Positions 54,131 through 63,971 of a DNA stretch of 64,000 nucleotides are shown in pieces. The stretch comes from Saprospiraceae bacterium. Its GTDB lineage: Bacteria; Bacteroidota; Bacteroidia; Chitinophagales; Saprospiraceae. The position numbers and the translations under genes are program-made. The notes under the pieces were generated by a model that ran no database searches, was not told the DNA's origin, and worked only from the letters and a program-made list of their open reading frames with translations. Where the stretch lies: assembly GCA_020627705.1 (NCBI GenBank), contig JAHDGJ010000001.1:215861-279860 (forward strand). The letters run 5' to 3'. Within the stretch, counting starts at the first letter, position 1. Each line of letters starts with the position of its first letter.

Positions 54131-55318
54131 ATGAAAACTATAGCAATTCTCCTATTCTCTGTTGTACTTCTTAGTGCTTGTTCGAATGAAGAAGAAGCGA
54201 TGGATTCTGAAATAGTTAGTAATATCATTAATGAGACAATGGAAGAAGATACTCTAAGAATAATTTGGAAAACAGACTATCAGAATATTGGCCAAGTTAT
54301 GAGAGACGGAAGTCATATTATTGAAACAGAAGAATTTCTTTTTTTAGAAACGGAAGATTTGAATTCAGGTCCGCGCTATTTGGAGAAATACAACAAAGAA
54401 TCTGGAGAATTGCTCAAAAGAATTGAATTTGATCCGATCCACCAATTACATTTTGATTCGAAAGGCTTACATGTCATGCGTGGCCCTGAATACTTTTTGC
54501 TCGATATAGATTTAAACATTTTAGAACAGCATGAATTCCAAATTCCGGCTCTTGGGCTATCCAGCCTCAATAATGATCTGTTTACCTGTGTCTTAAATGC
54601 CAATCATGATCTGAGTAGCATTCTTCATAAATCAAACGGCAGTCACACTTGGAAAGAAGTTTTGCGATTGGAAAGTCAAGATGCATGGTTTAGAGCTTAT
54701 ACATGTCCGGCACCTCATTTGGCCGAAAACGGAGACACTATTTTATACTTTTTCGAAAGGAAATACACTTTCGAAAATGGGTATAATGAATCTGTAGATT
54801 TTCATGCATATAATATATCTCAAAAACAGTTTGTTTGGAGCAAAAACGATTTTGACCCTGTAGGAGATGTCAACGCCAAAAACCCTCCAATAATCGATGG
54901 AGATTTCATTTATTGCGTAGGTAAAGTTTCCGCCTATTGCTTTCACAGGGAATCAGGAGAAAAACTTTGGCAACGTGATTTCATTGGCCCCGAAGGATTC
55001 CAACTAACACCTTATTTTCTACAGAATGATATTTTATATGTAAGAGGAAGTACTGGCACTTTGCGCGGGTTTGATAAATATAACGGAACGGTATTATTCG
55101 AATTTGATGAAGGCGGAGTTGCGTTGGACATGCATGTTGATCAAAACTATGTGATTTATGGGGACAGTAGACTTTGTATTGCAGATGCCTTAACTGGTCA
55201 AAAGCGCTATATCGATGAAAAGTTTAATGTCTTTGGGGATCTTAGCTATACCCCAGAGGAGAAAAGAATCTATACCGGAAGTAATGGGCAATTAGTATGT
55301 TGGGAAATTCCTAATTAG
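54131..55318 (+). CDS. PQQ-like beta-propeller lipoprotein
   Basis: A 395-residue lipoprotein (signal ILLFSVVLLSACS, Cys about residue 17). The body consists of repeated PQQ-like propeller blades (EKYNKESGELLKRIEFD, YCFHRESGEKLWQRDFIGPE, GFDKYNGTVLFEFDEGGVAL, CIADALTGQKRYIDEK), which usually make a protein-binding beta propeller. It is the third gene of the exported cluster, three bases after the lipase gene, so may help lipase folding or localisation. Its stop overlaps that of the convergent M50-type gene. Confidence 0.85.
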   Translation: MKTIAILLFSVVLLSACSNEEEAMDSEIVSNIINETMEEDTLRIIWKTDYQNIGQVMRDGSHIIETEEFLFLETEDLNSGPRYLEKYNKESGELLKRIEFDPIHQLHFDSKGLHVMRGPEYFLLDIDLNILEQHEFQIPALGLSSLNNDLFTCVLNANHDLSSILHKSNGSHTWKEVLRLESQDAWFRAYTCPAPHLAENGDTILYFFERKYTFENGYNESVDFHAYNISQKQFVWSKNDFDPVGDVNAKNPPIIDGDFIYCVGKVSAYCFHRESGEKLWQRDFIGPEGFQLTPYFLQNDILYVRGSTGTLRGFDKYNGTVLFEFDEGGVALDMHVDQNYVIYGDSRLCIADALTGQKRYIDEKFNVFGDLSYTPEEKRIYTGSNGQLVCWEIPN

Positions 55319-55989
55319 AATTCGTCTTGTACCACCTTATCCTCCAATCTGAATATAAGTTTCAAATTCCAATAACAGAGAAAAAGGACTATCCCGAGCC
55401 ATATATACATCCAGGCCTTCATCGGAAGAATGACCATTTCTTCTGCGTAGCGGGTAAGATCAGAAGTAGGTCCTACATTAAAATCCTGCACTATATAAAC
55501 GATACAGGCAAGGCCCAGAAACATCAGAATTTCTCGGGCCCAATTTGTTTTAAAAACAATAAACAACAACACCAAGGCAAAAACGATCAAAAATCCGCTG
55601 GTAAACATTGTCCTAAACCAAAAAACTGAACTAAAGATCATTGAAGCAGCAAGTACGCCCAAAACAGGCTTTGCAAAGTTTTGCGATCTTGCTCCGATTA
55701 AAAAAAGAAGGTTCCCGAAAATAGCAGATCCAATATAGCCCCCCATCAGTATAATCGGAAAACTCCCACCAAGGGTACGCGTTGCACCAGCACCGTTAGG
55801 CGAAATTTCTATGGACAAAACAGATCCCCCAGTTAGAATAGCTCCAACAGCATGACCAAACTCATGCAAAAAGGTAACAAGTAAATTTATTGGATATAAA
55901 ATCTTGTATCCTATTTCTCCTCCAAAAAATCTCAAACAGAAATAGACAGTTAGATAGAGTAAAATTCTTAAAGCCAATGAATTTCTCAT
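55315..55989 (-). CDS. M50 family (M50B-like) membrane metallopeptidase
   Basis: A 224-residue membrane protein with about five to six hydrophobic helices. Zinc-binding HEFGH is at residues 42-46 (TFLHEFGHAVGAILTGGSVL), as in the M50B-like branch of intramembrane proteases. The substrate is unknown. It is divergent from the DUF2007 gene and convergent with the propeller gene. Confidence 0.88.
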   Translation of the reverse strand: MRNSLALRILLYLTVYFCLRFFGGEIGYKILYPINLLVTFLHEFGHAVGAILTGGSVLSIEISPNGAGATRTLGGSFPIILMGGYIGSAIFGNLLFLIGARSQNFAKPVLGVLAASMIFSSVFWFRTMFTSGFLIVFALVLLFIVFKTNWAREILMFLGLACIVYIVQDFNVGPTSDLTRYAEEMVILPMKAWMYIWLGIVLFLCYWNLKLIFRLEDKVVQDEF

Positions 55990-56018
55990 AAATGCTCAGT
56001 TTAAATTATCTTACGAAT

Positions 56019-56339
56019 ATGAAAAAATTTGTGCACCTAATTTCATCAACTAATCCAATAGAAATAGATCAAATAAAATTTGCCCTTCAAAACGAGGGCA
56101 TAGAATTCAAAGTAATAGGTGAAAGCGCTTTGGCCATAGGAAGTGTCGAACTTACAGGCATTCAAGGTGCTAACGTACAAGTACCAGAGGAGAAATTGGT
56201 ACATGCCAATAAGGTTCTTTCAAACATTGGATTAGGCCAAAACAAAACAGAGGATAATTTTCAAAAGTACTTCATAGCAATAGCAAGCGCTTTGGCATTC
56301 GTGGCCATTGCTTATCTTATTTATTTGGGCATTTCTTGA
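56019..56339 (+). CDS. DUF2007 family protein with C-terminal membrane helix
   Basis: A 106-residue protein with an N-terminal DUF2007-like domain (VHLISSTNPIEIDQIKFALQ, NEGIEFKVIGES, GANVQVPEEKLVHANKVLSN) and one C-terminal membrane helix (about 84-104, YFIAIASALAFVAIAYLIYL). DUF2007 is annotated as a putative signal-transducing domain. An in-frame ATG at 55992 is also possible, but lies only two bases from the divergent gene's start, so I prefer 56019. Its last 19 bases overlap msrB. Confidence 0.8.
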   Translation: MKKFVHLISSTNPIEIDQIKFALQNEGIEFKVIGESALAIGSVELTGIQGANVQVPEEKLVHANKVLSNIGLGQNKTEDNFQKYFIAIASALAFVAIAYLIYLGIS

Positions 56340-56824
56340 GCTGGCTCAAAAAGGATCGAAGCGGAGTTTACACAATAACGCAAACCCGTTGGTTCAGGTC
56401 CATCATTAAAAACATGACCTAGGTGTCCATCGCACCTCGCACATAAAATTTCTGTTCTGGCATAACCCAGGTTGTAATCCGTATCTTCTGCTACATGTGA
56501 TTCATCAATTGGTTTGTAGTAGCTTGGCCAGCCTGTGCCTGATTTAAACTTGGTTTCTGAGCTGAATAATGGAAGTTGACAGGCTCGACATAGGTATGTT
56601 CCTTTTTCTTTGTGATCCCAATACTCACCGGTAAAAGATCTTTCGGTTCCTTTGTCTCGGATTACATAATATTCCATTTCTGAAAGTTGAGTCCGCCATT
56701 CTTTTTCTGTCTTTTCTATTTTGACAAGGTCAGAGGAAGCCGATGGCTCTTTTTTATTAAGTTTTTGAGAATTCGTTTGACATGCACAAAAAGAAATAAG
56801 AACCAAGAAAAGGAATATTCTCAT
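56321..56824 (-). CDS. msrB: Peptide-methionine (R)-S-oxide reductase MsrB, lipoprotein
   Basis: A 167-residue MsrB with a lipoprotein signal (FLVLISFCAC, Cys about 15), so it repairs oxidised methionine in envelope proteins rather than in the cytosol. The zinc Cys pairs are CRAC and CARC; the core has FKSGTGWPSYYKPI, GHLGHVFNDGPEPTGLRY and catalytic RYCVNSASILFE. Thioredoxin-type reductants would need a membrane relay, which is not visible here. It overlaps DUF2007 by 19 bp and lies 12 bp downstream of the membrane protein gene. Confidence 0.93.
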   Translation of the reverse strand: MRIFLFLVLISFCACQTNSQKLNKKEPSASSDLVKIEKTEKEWRTQLSEMEYYVIRDKGTERSFTGEYWDHKEKGTYLCRACQLPLFSSETKFKSGTGWPSYYKPIDESHVAEDTDYNLGYARTEILCARCDGHLGHVFNDGPEPTGLRYCVNSASILFEPAQEMPK

Positions 56825-56836
56825 TATAAAATGATT

Positions 56837-57265
56837 TTAATTGTTGCGGTTATAATTGTTTTCTTCTCTTTGAGCCAGAGTTACAATTAAACGAATGAGT
56901 TGAACGATCGATATAAATACAAGATATCCTATGGTAAAAACGATAAAGAGCCATTTAATTGAGCCCGCTTCATCAATCTTGAGTCCAGATGACCATGCTG
57001 CCAAAACACTTCCCATAAAAACCATAAAAACAAATCCCACAATACTTTTCCACCAATAATTGGTTCTATCTTCTGAGGACAAACTCAAAACAGTGTTTAA
57101 CAAAGCGTAAAATAACATCATAGCACAGACAACCATCCATGAGAACAAAGGGTCTTCGTTTCCAACATTTCCTACAAGCATAAACAAAACCATCAATCCA
57201 AGTACTATTCCTGCTTGCAGAAATGGACTAAAGTTCTTATGGTCTATGCTTAATATTTTACTCAT
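56837..57265 (-). CDS. Four-span membrane protein, unknown function
   Basis: A 142-residue protein with four hydrophobic segments (about 17-33, 41-62, 72-93, 103-130) and short polar ends. It shares one base with the rimO stop (TAATG at 57263-57267), so it is translationally coupled to rimO, and ends 12 bp before msrB. The family is not recognised. Confidence 0.75.
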   Translation of the reverse strand: MSKILSIDHKNFSPFLQAGIVLGLMVLFMLVGNVGNEDPLFSWMVVCAMMLFYALLNTVLSLSSEDRTNYWWKSIVGFVFMVFMGSVLAAWSSGLKIDEAGSIKWLFIVFTIGYLVFISIVQLIRLIVTLAQREENNYNRNN

Positions 57266-58584
57266 TATTTGTCTTCTACTAATTTTCCATAGAGATCAAA
57301 CTCTTCTGTATGCTCAATTTCAACCCAGGCGAAATCTCCAATTCTTAGATAATGATCCTTTGCTGAAATCAAAACTTCGTTATCTACTTCAGGCGAGTCA
57401 AATTCGCTTCGTCCAATAAAGAACTCCCCTTCTTTTCTATCGATCAAAACTTTAAAGGTCTCTCCAATTTTTGCTTCATTTTTTTGCCCAGATATTTGCC
57501 TTTGCACCTCCATCACTTTATTTGCTCGCTCCGCTTTTAGCTCCGGCGATATGTCATCTTCCATATCATGGGCTGTGGTATCCTCTTCATGGCTGTATTG
57601 AAAAACCCCTAATCTTTCGAACCGCATCTTTTGTATAAAGTTCACAAGATCTTCAAATTCTTCCTCCGATTCTCCAGGGAAACCTACTAACATGGTCGTG
57701 CGAATTGCGATATTCGGAACCTTCGCTCTCGCATATTCGATCAATTCGATTTGCTCTTTTTGCGTTATTTGCCTGCGCATTCTTTGCAAGACAGCATCAT
57801 TTGCATGCTGTAATGGAATATCCAAATAATTACAAATCTTTGGCTGCACTGCCATCACATCAAAAACTTCTCTAGGGAATTTGCTCGGATAAGCATAATG
57901 AAGTCTAATCCACTCAATACCATCAATTTGGCATAAGGCAGTAAGTAGCTCATTCAAGGCTCTCATTTTATATAAATCCAATCCGTAATAGGTTAGCTCT
58001 TGTGCGATTAAAATTAATTCTTTCACCCCTTGAGTAGCGAGATGTCGAGCCTCCTTGACTAAAGACTCTATGGATCGGCTTACGTGTTTGCCACGCATTA
58101 GCGGAATCGCACAAAAACTACAGGTTCGATTACAGCCCTCAGAAATTTTGAGATAAGCATAATGCAAAGGCGTTGTTATGCTGCGTTCTCCAATTAATTC
58201 GTGTTTGTAATCAGCATTGAATTTTGCAAGCAAAGCCGGCAACTCCATCGTACCAAAGAAGGCATCAACTTCGGGGATGTCTTCTTCGAGATTATTTTTA
58301 TATCGTTCTGACAAGCATCCGGTAACATATAATTTTTCAATTTCTCCTTTCGATTTCAAGTCCGCATACTCCAAAATCGTGTTGACAGATTCTTCTTTGG
58401 CCAAATCAATAAATCCACAAGTATTTATTACTACAACATTGGCATTGGACTCTGGGGCCTCATGTGTTACCTCAAAATCATTTGCCTGAAGTTGCGAGAT
58501 AATATTTTCAGAATCTACAAGGTTTTTAGAACATCCAAGTGTAATCATTTGGACCTTATCTTCTCGTTTCTGTTTCGTTTTCAT
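57265..58584 (-). CDS. rimO: Ribosomal protein S12 methylthiotransferase RimO
   Basis: A 439-residue radical-SAM enzyme. An N-terminal UPF0004 domain (VQMITLGCSKNLVDSENIIS, VVINTCGFIDLAKEESVNTI, VTGCLSERY) carries three cluster Cys residues, followed by the radical SAM motif GCNRTCSFCAIP and a C-terminal TRAM domain. It adds a methylthio group to Asp of ribosomal protein S12. The frame extends to a TTG at 58593, but the ATG at 58584 is the natural start; a TAATTTTG promoter element lies only six bases upstream, so the message may have almost no leader. Downstream it is coupled to a membrane protein and msrB. Confidence 0.94.
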   Translation of the reverse strand: MKTKQKREDKVQMITLGCSKNLVDSENIISQLQANDFEVTHEAPESNANVVVINTCGFIDLAKEESVNTILEYADLKSKGEIEKLYVTGCLSERYKNNLEEDIPEVDAFFGTMELPALLAKFNADYKHELIGERSITTPLHYAYLKISEGCNRTCSFCAIPLMRGKHVSRSIESLVKEARHLATQGVKELILIAQELTYYGLDLYKMRALNELLTALCQIDGIEWIRLHYAYPSKFPREVFDVMAVQPKICNYLDIPLQHANDAVLQRMRRQITQKEQIELIEYARAKVPNIAIRTTMLVGFPGESEEEFEDLVNFIQKMRFERLGVFQYSHEEDTTAHDMEDDISPELKAERANKVMEVQRQISGQKNEAKIGETFKVLIDRKEGEFFIGRSEFDSPEVDNEVLISAKDHYLRIGDFAWVEIEHTEEFDLYGKLVEDK

Positions 58585-58590
58585 GCCCAA

Positions 58591-58598
58591 CAAAATTA
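58591..58598 (-). promoter_or_regulatory. Putative -7 element (TAATTTTG) of rimO
   Basis: Minus-strand match to TAnnTTTG, six bases before the chosen ATG. If used, transcription would start almost at the ATG. Confidence 0.35.
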
Positions 58599-58635
58599 GA
58601 CTTAATTTCGTTAGAGACTTAACAATTTGTCAATC

Positions 58636-59358
58636 ATGAAATCAGTAGCAAGCTTTTTCTGCGCCTTTCTATTTTGCTTAAGTGCATACGCCCAATTTGG
58701 TGTATCCATAAAATATGAGAAAAACAATTACCGCGAATGGACCAATGTGATTCAAGATCCGGCTGGAGTTTCCTTTGAAAACAGTCCATTACATAAAAAC
58801 GATTTAATAATCGGCCTCAATTATTGGCATAGACTAAAAAAATACCGAATTGAATTTTTGCCAGAAGTAAGCTATGCGGTTAAAAACACTGAAGAAAATA
58901 TTATTGGAATTGTCGCAACACCTAATATCAAATTGGGCCTAACGCGTTTTGGTGTTCAGTATAATACCCTTATATACCCCATGGACCTAGAAGGCGATTG
59001 CAATTGCCCAACCTGGGGAAAAGATGGAGATTTTTTGAAAAAAGGTTTATTCTTTATGCTAAGCCCAGGAGTTGACTACATGCTTTTCGATTCTGAAATA
59101 GATGGAATCAAAGGGAATTTAGAAGCATTAACCTTCAAAATTGGTATAGGTGGAGGCATTGACATTGGCATTTCCGAACAAATTACTTTATCGCCCTTTG
59201 TAATGGTTAATTTCTACCCTTCAGTCTCCAGTATATCAATGAATGCGGTAAGGAATAACGTTTGTATCCAATGTAATATTGAGACGATCGATGATACTTT
59301 CAACTCACAAGTTTCTGCAGGAATTAGGCTTCATTTTAGACCCGATTATAAATATTAA
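58636..59358 (+). CDS. Exported outer-membrane-type beta-barrel protein, unknown
   Basis: A 240-residue protein with a signal peptide (about 1-19, SFFCAFLFCLSAYAQ). The mature part consists of alternating hydrophobic strands and ends in Leu-His-Phe-Arg-Pro, resembling the small outer-membrane beta-barrel proteins common in Bacteroidota. Cys clusters appear at CNCPTW and CIQCNIE. The start at ATG 58636 gives the signal peptide; a TTG at 58627 is in frame but unnecessary. It is divergent from rimO. Confidence 0.75.
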   Translation: MKSVASFFCAFLFCLSAYAQFGVSIKYEKNNYREWTNVIQDPAGVSFENSPLHKNDLIIGLNYWHRLKKYRIEFLPEVSYAVKNTEENIIGIVATPNIKLGLTRFGVQYNTLIYPMDLEGDCNCPTWGKDGDFLKKGLFFMLSPGVDYMLFDSEIDGIKGNLEALTFKIGIGGGIDIGISEQITLSPFVMVNFYPSVSSISMNAVRNNVCIQCNIETIDDTFNSQVSAGIRLHFRPDYKY

Positions 59359-59398
59359 AATTCTTAATACAAAACGAGCATTTTATATGTGTTCAGAG

Positions 59399-59406
59399 TA
59401 AATTTG
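59399..59406 (+). promoter_or_regulatory. Possible -7 element (TAAATTTG) of the RRM gene
   Basis: Match to TAnnTTTG 92 bases before the RRM gene ATG; it would give a T-rich leader of about 85 bases, plausible for an autoregulated RNA-binding protein. Confidence 0.35.
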
Positions 59407-59498
59407 TGTTTTTGTATTTTGATATTCTTGTTTAGCTCAGTTATTCTTTTTTTTAGTTGATTTTGCTTTTCGGATTATCTTTTAAACTTTTTAAACTT

Positions 59499-59744
59499 AT
59501 GAAACTTTTCGTAGCAAAATTAAATTTTAGTACTAACGCGGATTCTTTACAATCACTGTTCGAACAATATGGTGAAGTTGTTTCTGCAAAAGTAATTATG
59601 GACAGAGACACCGGCCGATCTAAAGGTTACGGCTTTGTTGAAATGACACATGATGATGATGCATTAATGGCCATCAGTGAGTTAAACAACTCAGAATTCG
59701 AAGGACGAGATATCGTTGTTAAGAAATCTGAGCCTACAAACTAA
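59499..59744 (+). CDS. RRM-domain RNA-binding protein
   Basis: An 81-residue protein consisting of one RNA recognition motif: RNP2 LFVAKLNF at the N-terminus and RNP1 KGYGFVEM, with the usual four strands and two helices. Small RRM proteins are frequent in Bacteroidota and are thought to act as global RNA-binding regulators. The ATG at 59499 gives a whole domain; a longer frame from 59457 would add a Phe/Leu-rich extension and is less likely. It ends four bases into the convergent TrmH-like gene. Confidence 0.92.
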   Translation: MKLFVAKLNFSTNADSLQSLFEQYGEVVSAKVIMDRDTGRSKGYGFVEMTHDDDALMAISELNNSEFEGRDIVVKKSEPTN

Positions 59745-60274
59745 GATTTAACCCTGTATAAATTGGATAAGTGATGCAGCACTATCCCTCCGCAAACGGA
59801 TACATTGAGACTGTGTTTAGTTCCAAATTGTTGGATTTCTAAACATTGATCAAGTAGCGGGATAATCACTTCGCTTAGTCCATTTACTTCATTACCGAAA
59901 ACAACAGCAAGTCTGTTTTTTTCGGTTTTGTTGTATTTGGAGAGTTCTATCGACTCATTCGTTTGCTCGACACCTATAATTTGATGCGTCGTCTTTAATT
60001 CTTCAAGCAATTCTTTTATATCCTCTTTATAGCTCCAAGGCACACTTAAAGTTGCTCCTATCGCCGTCTTGTTAATTTCAGGATGCGGAGGTTGCGCACT
60101 AATGCCAGTAATGTAAATGTGTTCTAATCCTAAGGCGTCGGCGGTTCGAAACAACGACCCCACATTGTGCGCCGATCTTATGTTATCGAGAACCACGGAG
60201 ATATTCAATCGATCCGAATTTTTGAACTCCTCAATCGTGAGTCTTTCGAGCTCATCTAGTTTTAACTTCCGCAT
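59741..60274 (-). CDS. SpoU/TrmH family RNA 2'-O-methyltransferase
   Basis: A 177-residue SPOUT methyltransferase with motif 1 NIRSAHNVGSLFRTADALGL, motif 2 LAVVFGNEVNGLSEVIIPLL and motif 3 IQQFGTKHSLNVSVCGGIVL, which build the trefoil-knot SAM pocket. It should methylate a ribose in tRNA or rRNA; the target cannot be told from the sequence. It overlaps the upstream GT39-like gene by 23 bp, so the two are co-transcribed. Confidence 0.9.
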   Translation of the reverse strand: MRKLKLDELERLTIEEFKNSDRLNISVVLDNIRSAHNVGSLFRTADALGLEHIYITGISAQPPHPEINKTAIGATLSVPWSYKEDIKELLEELKTTHQIIGVEQTNESIELSKYNKTEKNRLAVVFGNEVNGLSEVIIPLLDQCLEIQQFGTKHSLNVSVCGGIVLHHLSNLYRVKS

Positions 60275-61634
60275 AGTTGTAAAGACTTATTTGTATTTGC
60301 CTATTGGCTACCTGATGCACAATTTTACATGATTTTATTTTATCGATTTCTGTGTCTGAAAAATCATTGTTTATATTGCTATAAAGTACATAGCGACATT
60401 CTGAGGAGTGAAAATCTTCCATTCGATCAGCGCTATCATTTAAATACATATCCTGCTCTTTTGATCGGAATGGAAAGGCAGTGCAAATTTCTGCTTTGCG
60501 AATGTCATGTTTGTCTATAAATTGCTCCATCTGGCTCATCAGACCATAGACTGGCTGATGTGCGTAGGTACTGTCCCATCCTTGAGATATTTTTTCTGGA
60601 TAAACCAAAAAGTTTCCTAGAAACAAACCAATCATAATTAAAGAAGTGATCAAAGGCTTTTTTAAAGTAGAGAGCAGTTGGCCTGCTAAAAGCAAAGCCA
60701 CGAAATGAGCCGGCAGAAAATATCTATGATTCAACAAGCCTGAAAAAGGGACAATCATGAGCGCCAAAAGCACTACAACAAAGATTAAAAGCCAAATTAA
60801 CCGCGATCTTAAAATGAAAAGAAAACGCAGTTTCCAAATAACAAGACCATAAACCAAGAACATTCCATGGTCTACCAATCGATGGTAAAAACTAAAAATG
60901 TTTTTGAACAATTCTTTAGGTTCAATCAATTCAAAACTTGAAGCCCATGGAGAGTCATCGTTCCCCACAACCCAACCTTTTGCGTTCAAATGATACATCA
61001 GGAAAGTGGAAGCAATCAACACCGCAGGAAAAAAAGCCAAATACGACTTCCAATTTGCCAACAAACGCTTCATAGAAAAACCATGTATTTTGGAGTAATA
61101 CAGTACTAAGGGAAGCAAAAGTGACATGCCCCTTAGACTAAGCACTGCCATTAGCAACGCACCAATCGTAATGCACCATTTCTTCTGCTTCAATATCCCG
61201 AAAAGACAAAGCAAAAAACCAAACAATAGAGGAATGTCAGGAGAAACCAAAATAGAATGCCCTAAGTAAAAAGGACAACACATTGCTAAAGCATTGAGCG
61301 TCCATTTGGGCTTTATCAAAAGGTACTCGGATAAGCGAAACAAGGAAATGTGTATACCTATCAAAAAGGGCCACATGACCCAATGTGTCAGCTCCAATGT
61401 CTTTCCAAAAAGTTTCCATACGCTGCAAAGAAAAATACCGAAACTTGGAGGATGACCGCTGTCAAGGTCTAAAGGAAAAAGCAATCCTTGATCCAAACCA
61501 TTAGCATAAAAATGATTGGGATGTTTTCCTGCGAACTGTATGGTATCCCAAAAGAGAAAATTGCTTTGATTAATCCAAACCAAAATGGTTTGAATGACCA
61601 AAATGAAAAGGAGCACCAAAGTATCCCTTTTCAT
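60252..61634 (-). CDS. Polytopic membrane protein, GT39-like glycosyltransferase candidate
   Basis: A 460-residue protein with about ten hydrophobic helices. The first periplasmic loop holds acidic and HPP residues (LDLDSGHPPSFG), similar to the layout of GT39/PMT-like enzymes that use a polyprenyl-phosphate sugar donor, but the overall match is weak. The ATG at 61634 follows the pyrG stop by two bases; a TTG at 61640 is also in frame. It lies between pyrG and the SPOUT gene on the same strand. Confidence 0.7.
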   Translation of the reverse strand: MKRDTLVLLFILVIQTILVWINQSNFLFWDTIQFAGKHPNHFYANGLDQGLLFPLDLDSGHPPSFGIFLCSVWKLFGKTLELTHWVMWPFLIGIHISLFRLSEYLLIKPKWTLNALAMCCPFYLGHSILVSPDIPLLFGFLLCLFGILKQKKWCITIGALLMAVLSLRGMSLLLPLVLYYSKIHGFSMKRLLANWKSYLAFFPAVLIASTFLMYHLNAKGWVVGNDDSPWASSFELIEPKELFKNIFSFYHRLVDHGMFLVYGLVIWKLRFLFILRSRLIWLLIFVVVLLALMIVPFSGLLNHRYFLPAHFVALLLAGQLLSTLKKPLITSLIMIGLFLGNFLVYPEKISQGWDSTYAHQPVYGLMSQMEQFIDKHDIRKAEICTAFPFRSKEQDMYLNDSADRMEDFHSSECRYVLYSNINNDFSDTEIDKIKSCKIVHQVANRQIQISLYNYAEVKTR

Positions 61635-61636
61635 TT

Positions 61637-63340
<1,704 letters not shown>

Positions 63341-63389
63341 CTAAATCTTATCGTAAAAACCGTGGCAAGACCAATGTCACGTAAACAAA

Positions 63390-63421
63390 AAGGGCCTTTC
63401 CAATATATTGAAAAGACCCTT
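63390..63421 (-). terminator. Terminator of the 63442 gene
   Basis: An imperfect stem (AAGGG...CCCTT, 63390-63421, with two C-A mismatches and a CAATATATTG tip) is followed on the minus strand by TTTTTGTTT. It lies 21 bases past the stop of the 63442 gene and upstream of pyrG. Confidence 0.7.
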
Positions 63422-63441
63422 AAAATATCCTGTCAAATGAC

Positions 63442-63804
63442 TTAAGCCATTTCTTCTTCTTTCTTTTCTTTTGGAGGCCTTCCTCTTCTTTTTGGTTTCT
63501 TTTCGGCATCCTCTAACTCAATAATATCTGAAAGATTAATTTTCATGTCTTCCGGAATCTCATCCTCTTCTTCTACTGGTTCGATATACAAAGCTTGAGC
63601 TTGTTTTAAAGTAATCATTATTAAATAAGAGAAATCTTCTGTTTCGTAATTGAACACAGTTATTAGTTTACCTTTCTTTCCTGGAATAGGATGTGGTATC
63701 ATTTGCAGCTTTTTGTCAAAGCCGTATGGATTCTCTGCTATTATACGTTCAAGTATTTCGGGATCCAGTTTGTCTATGCTCTTTAAGACTTTTGGTTTGC
63801 TCAT
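63442..63804 (-). CDS. Small cytosolic protein with basic AT-hook-like tail, unknown function
   Basis: A 120-residue protein: a globular N-terminal part (LDPEILERIIAENPYGFDKK, KLITVFNYETEDFSYLIMIT), an acidic stretch (EPVEEEDEIPEDMK) and a C-terminal AT-hook-like KKPKRRGRPPKEKK. The RGRPP core binds the minor groove of AT-rich DNA in other proteins, so DNA binding is a reasonable guess. Function not recognised. Confidence 0.75.
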   Translation of the reverse strand: MSKPKVLKSIDKLDPEILERIIAENPYGFDKKLQMIPHPIPGKKGKLITVFNYETEDFSYLIMITLKQAQALYIEPVEEEDEIPEDMKINLSDIIELEDAEKKPKRRGRPPKEKKEEEMA

Positions 63805-63940
63805 GAGAATAAAAGTATTAATTGGTAGTTAAATTCGTTTAAAAAAATCGATTTATTTTACTAATTTCTCAGGTAGGTGAAAATAGGCTCTAGATTCTCT
63901 ACAAATCTTACCTAAAGAAAAGAAAAAATATACATATAAC

Positions 63941-63962
63941 AAATATTTATATATAAATATTT
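63941..63962. repeat. Perfect 22-bp AT palindrome
   Basis: AAATATTTATA followed by its exact reverse complement (63941-63962), entirely A/T, in the region upstream of the 63442 gene and just beyond a terminator of the next gene. It could be a promoter or binding site, but such AT palindromes arise easily by chance. Confidence 0.35.
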
Positions 63963-63971
63963 TCATGTATG

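Noticed and set aside
63941-63962. Functional palindromic operator
   Set aside because: A perfect palindrome made only of A and T is weak evidence in this AT-rich genome; kept only as a repeat.
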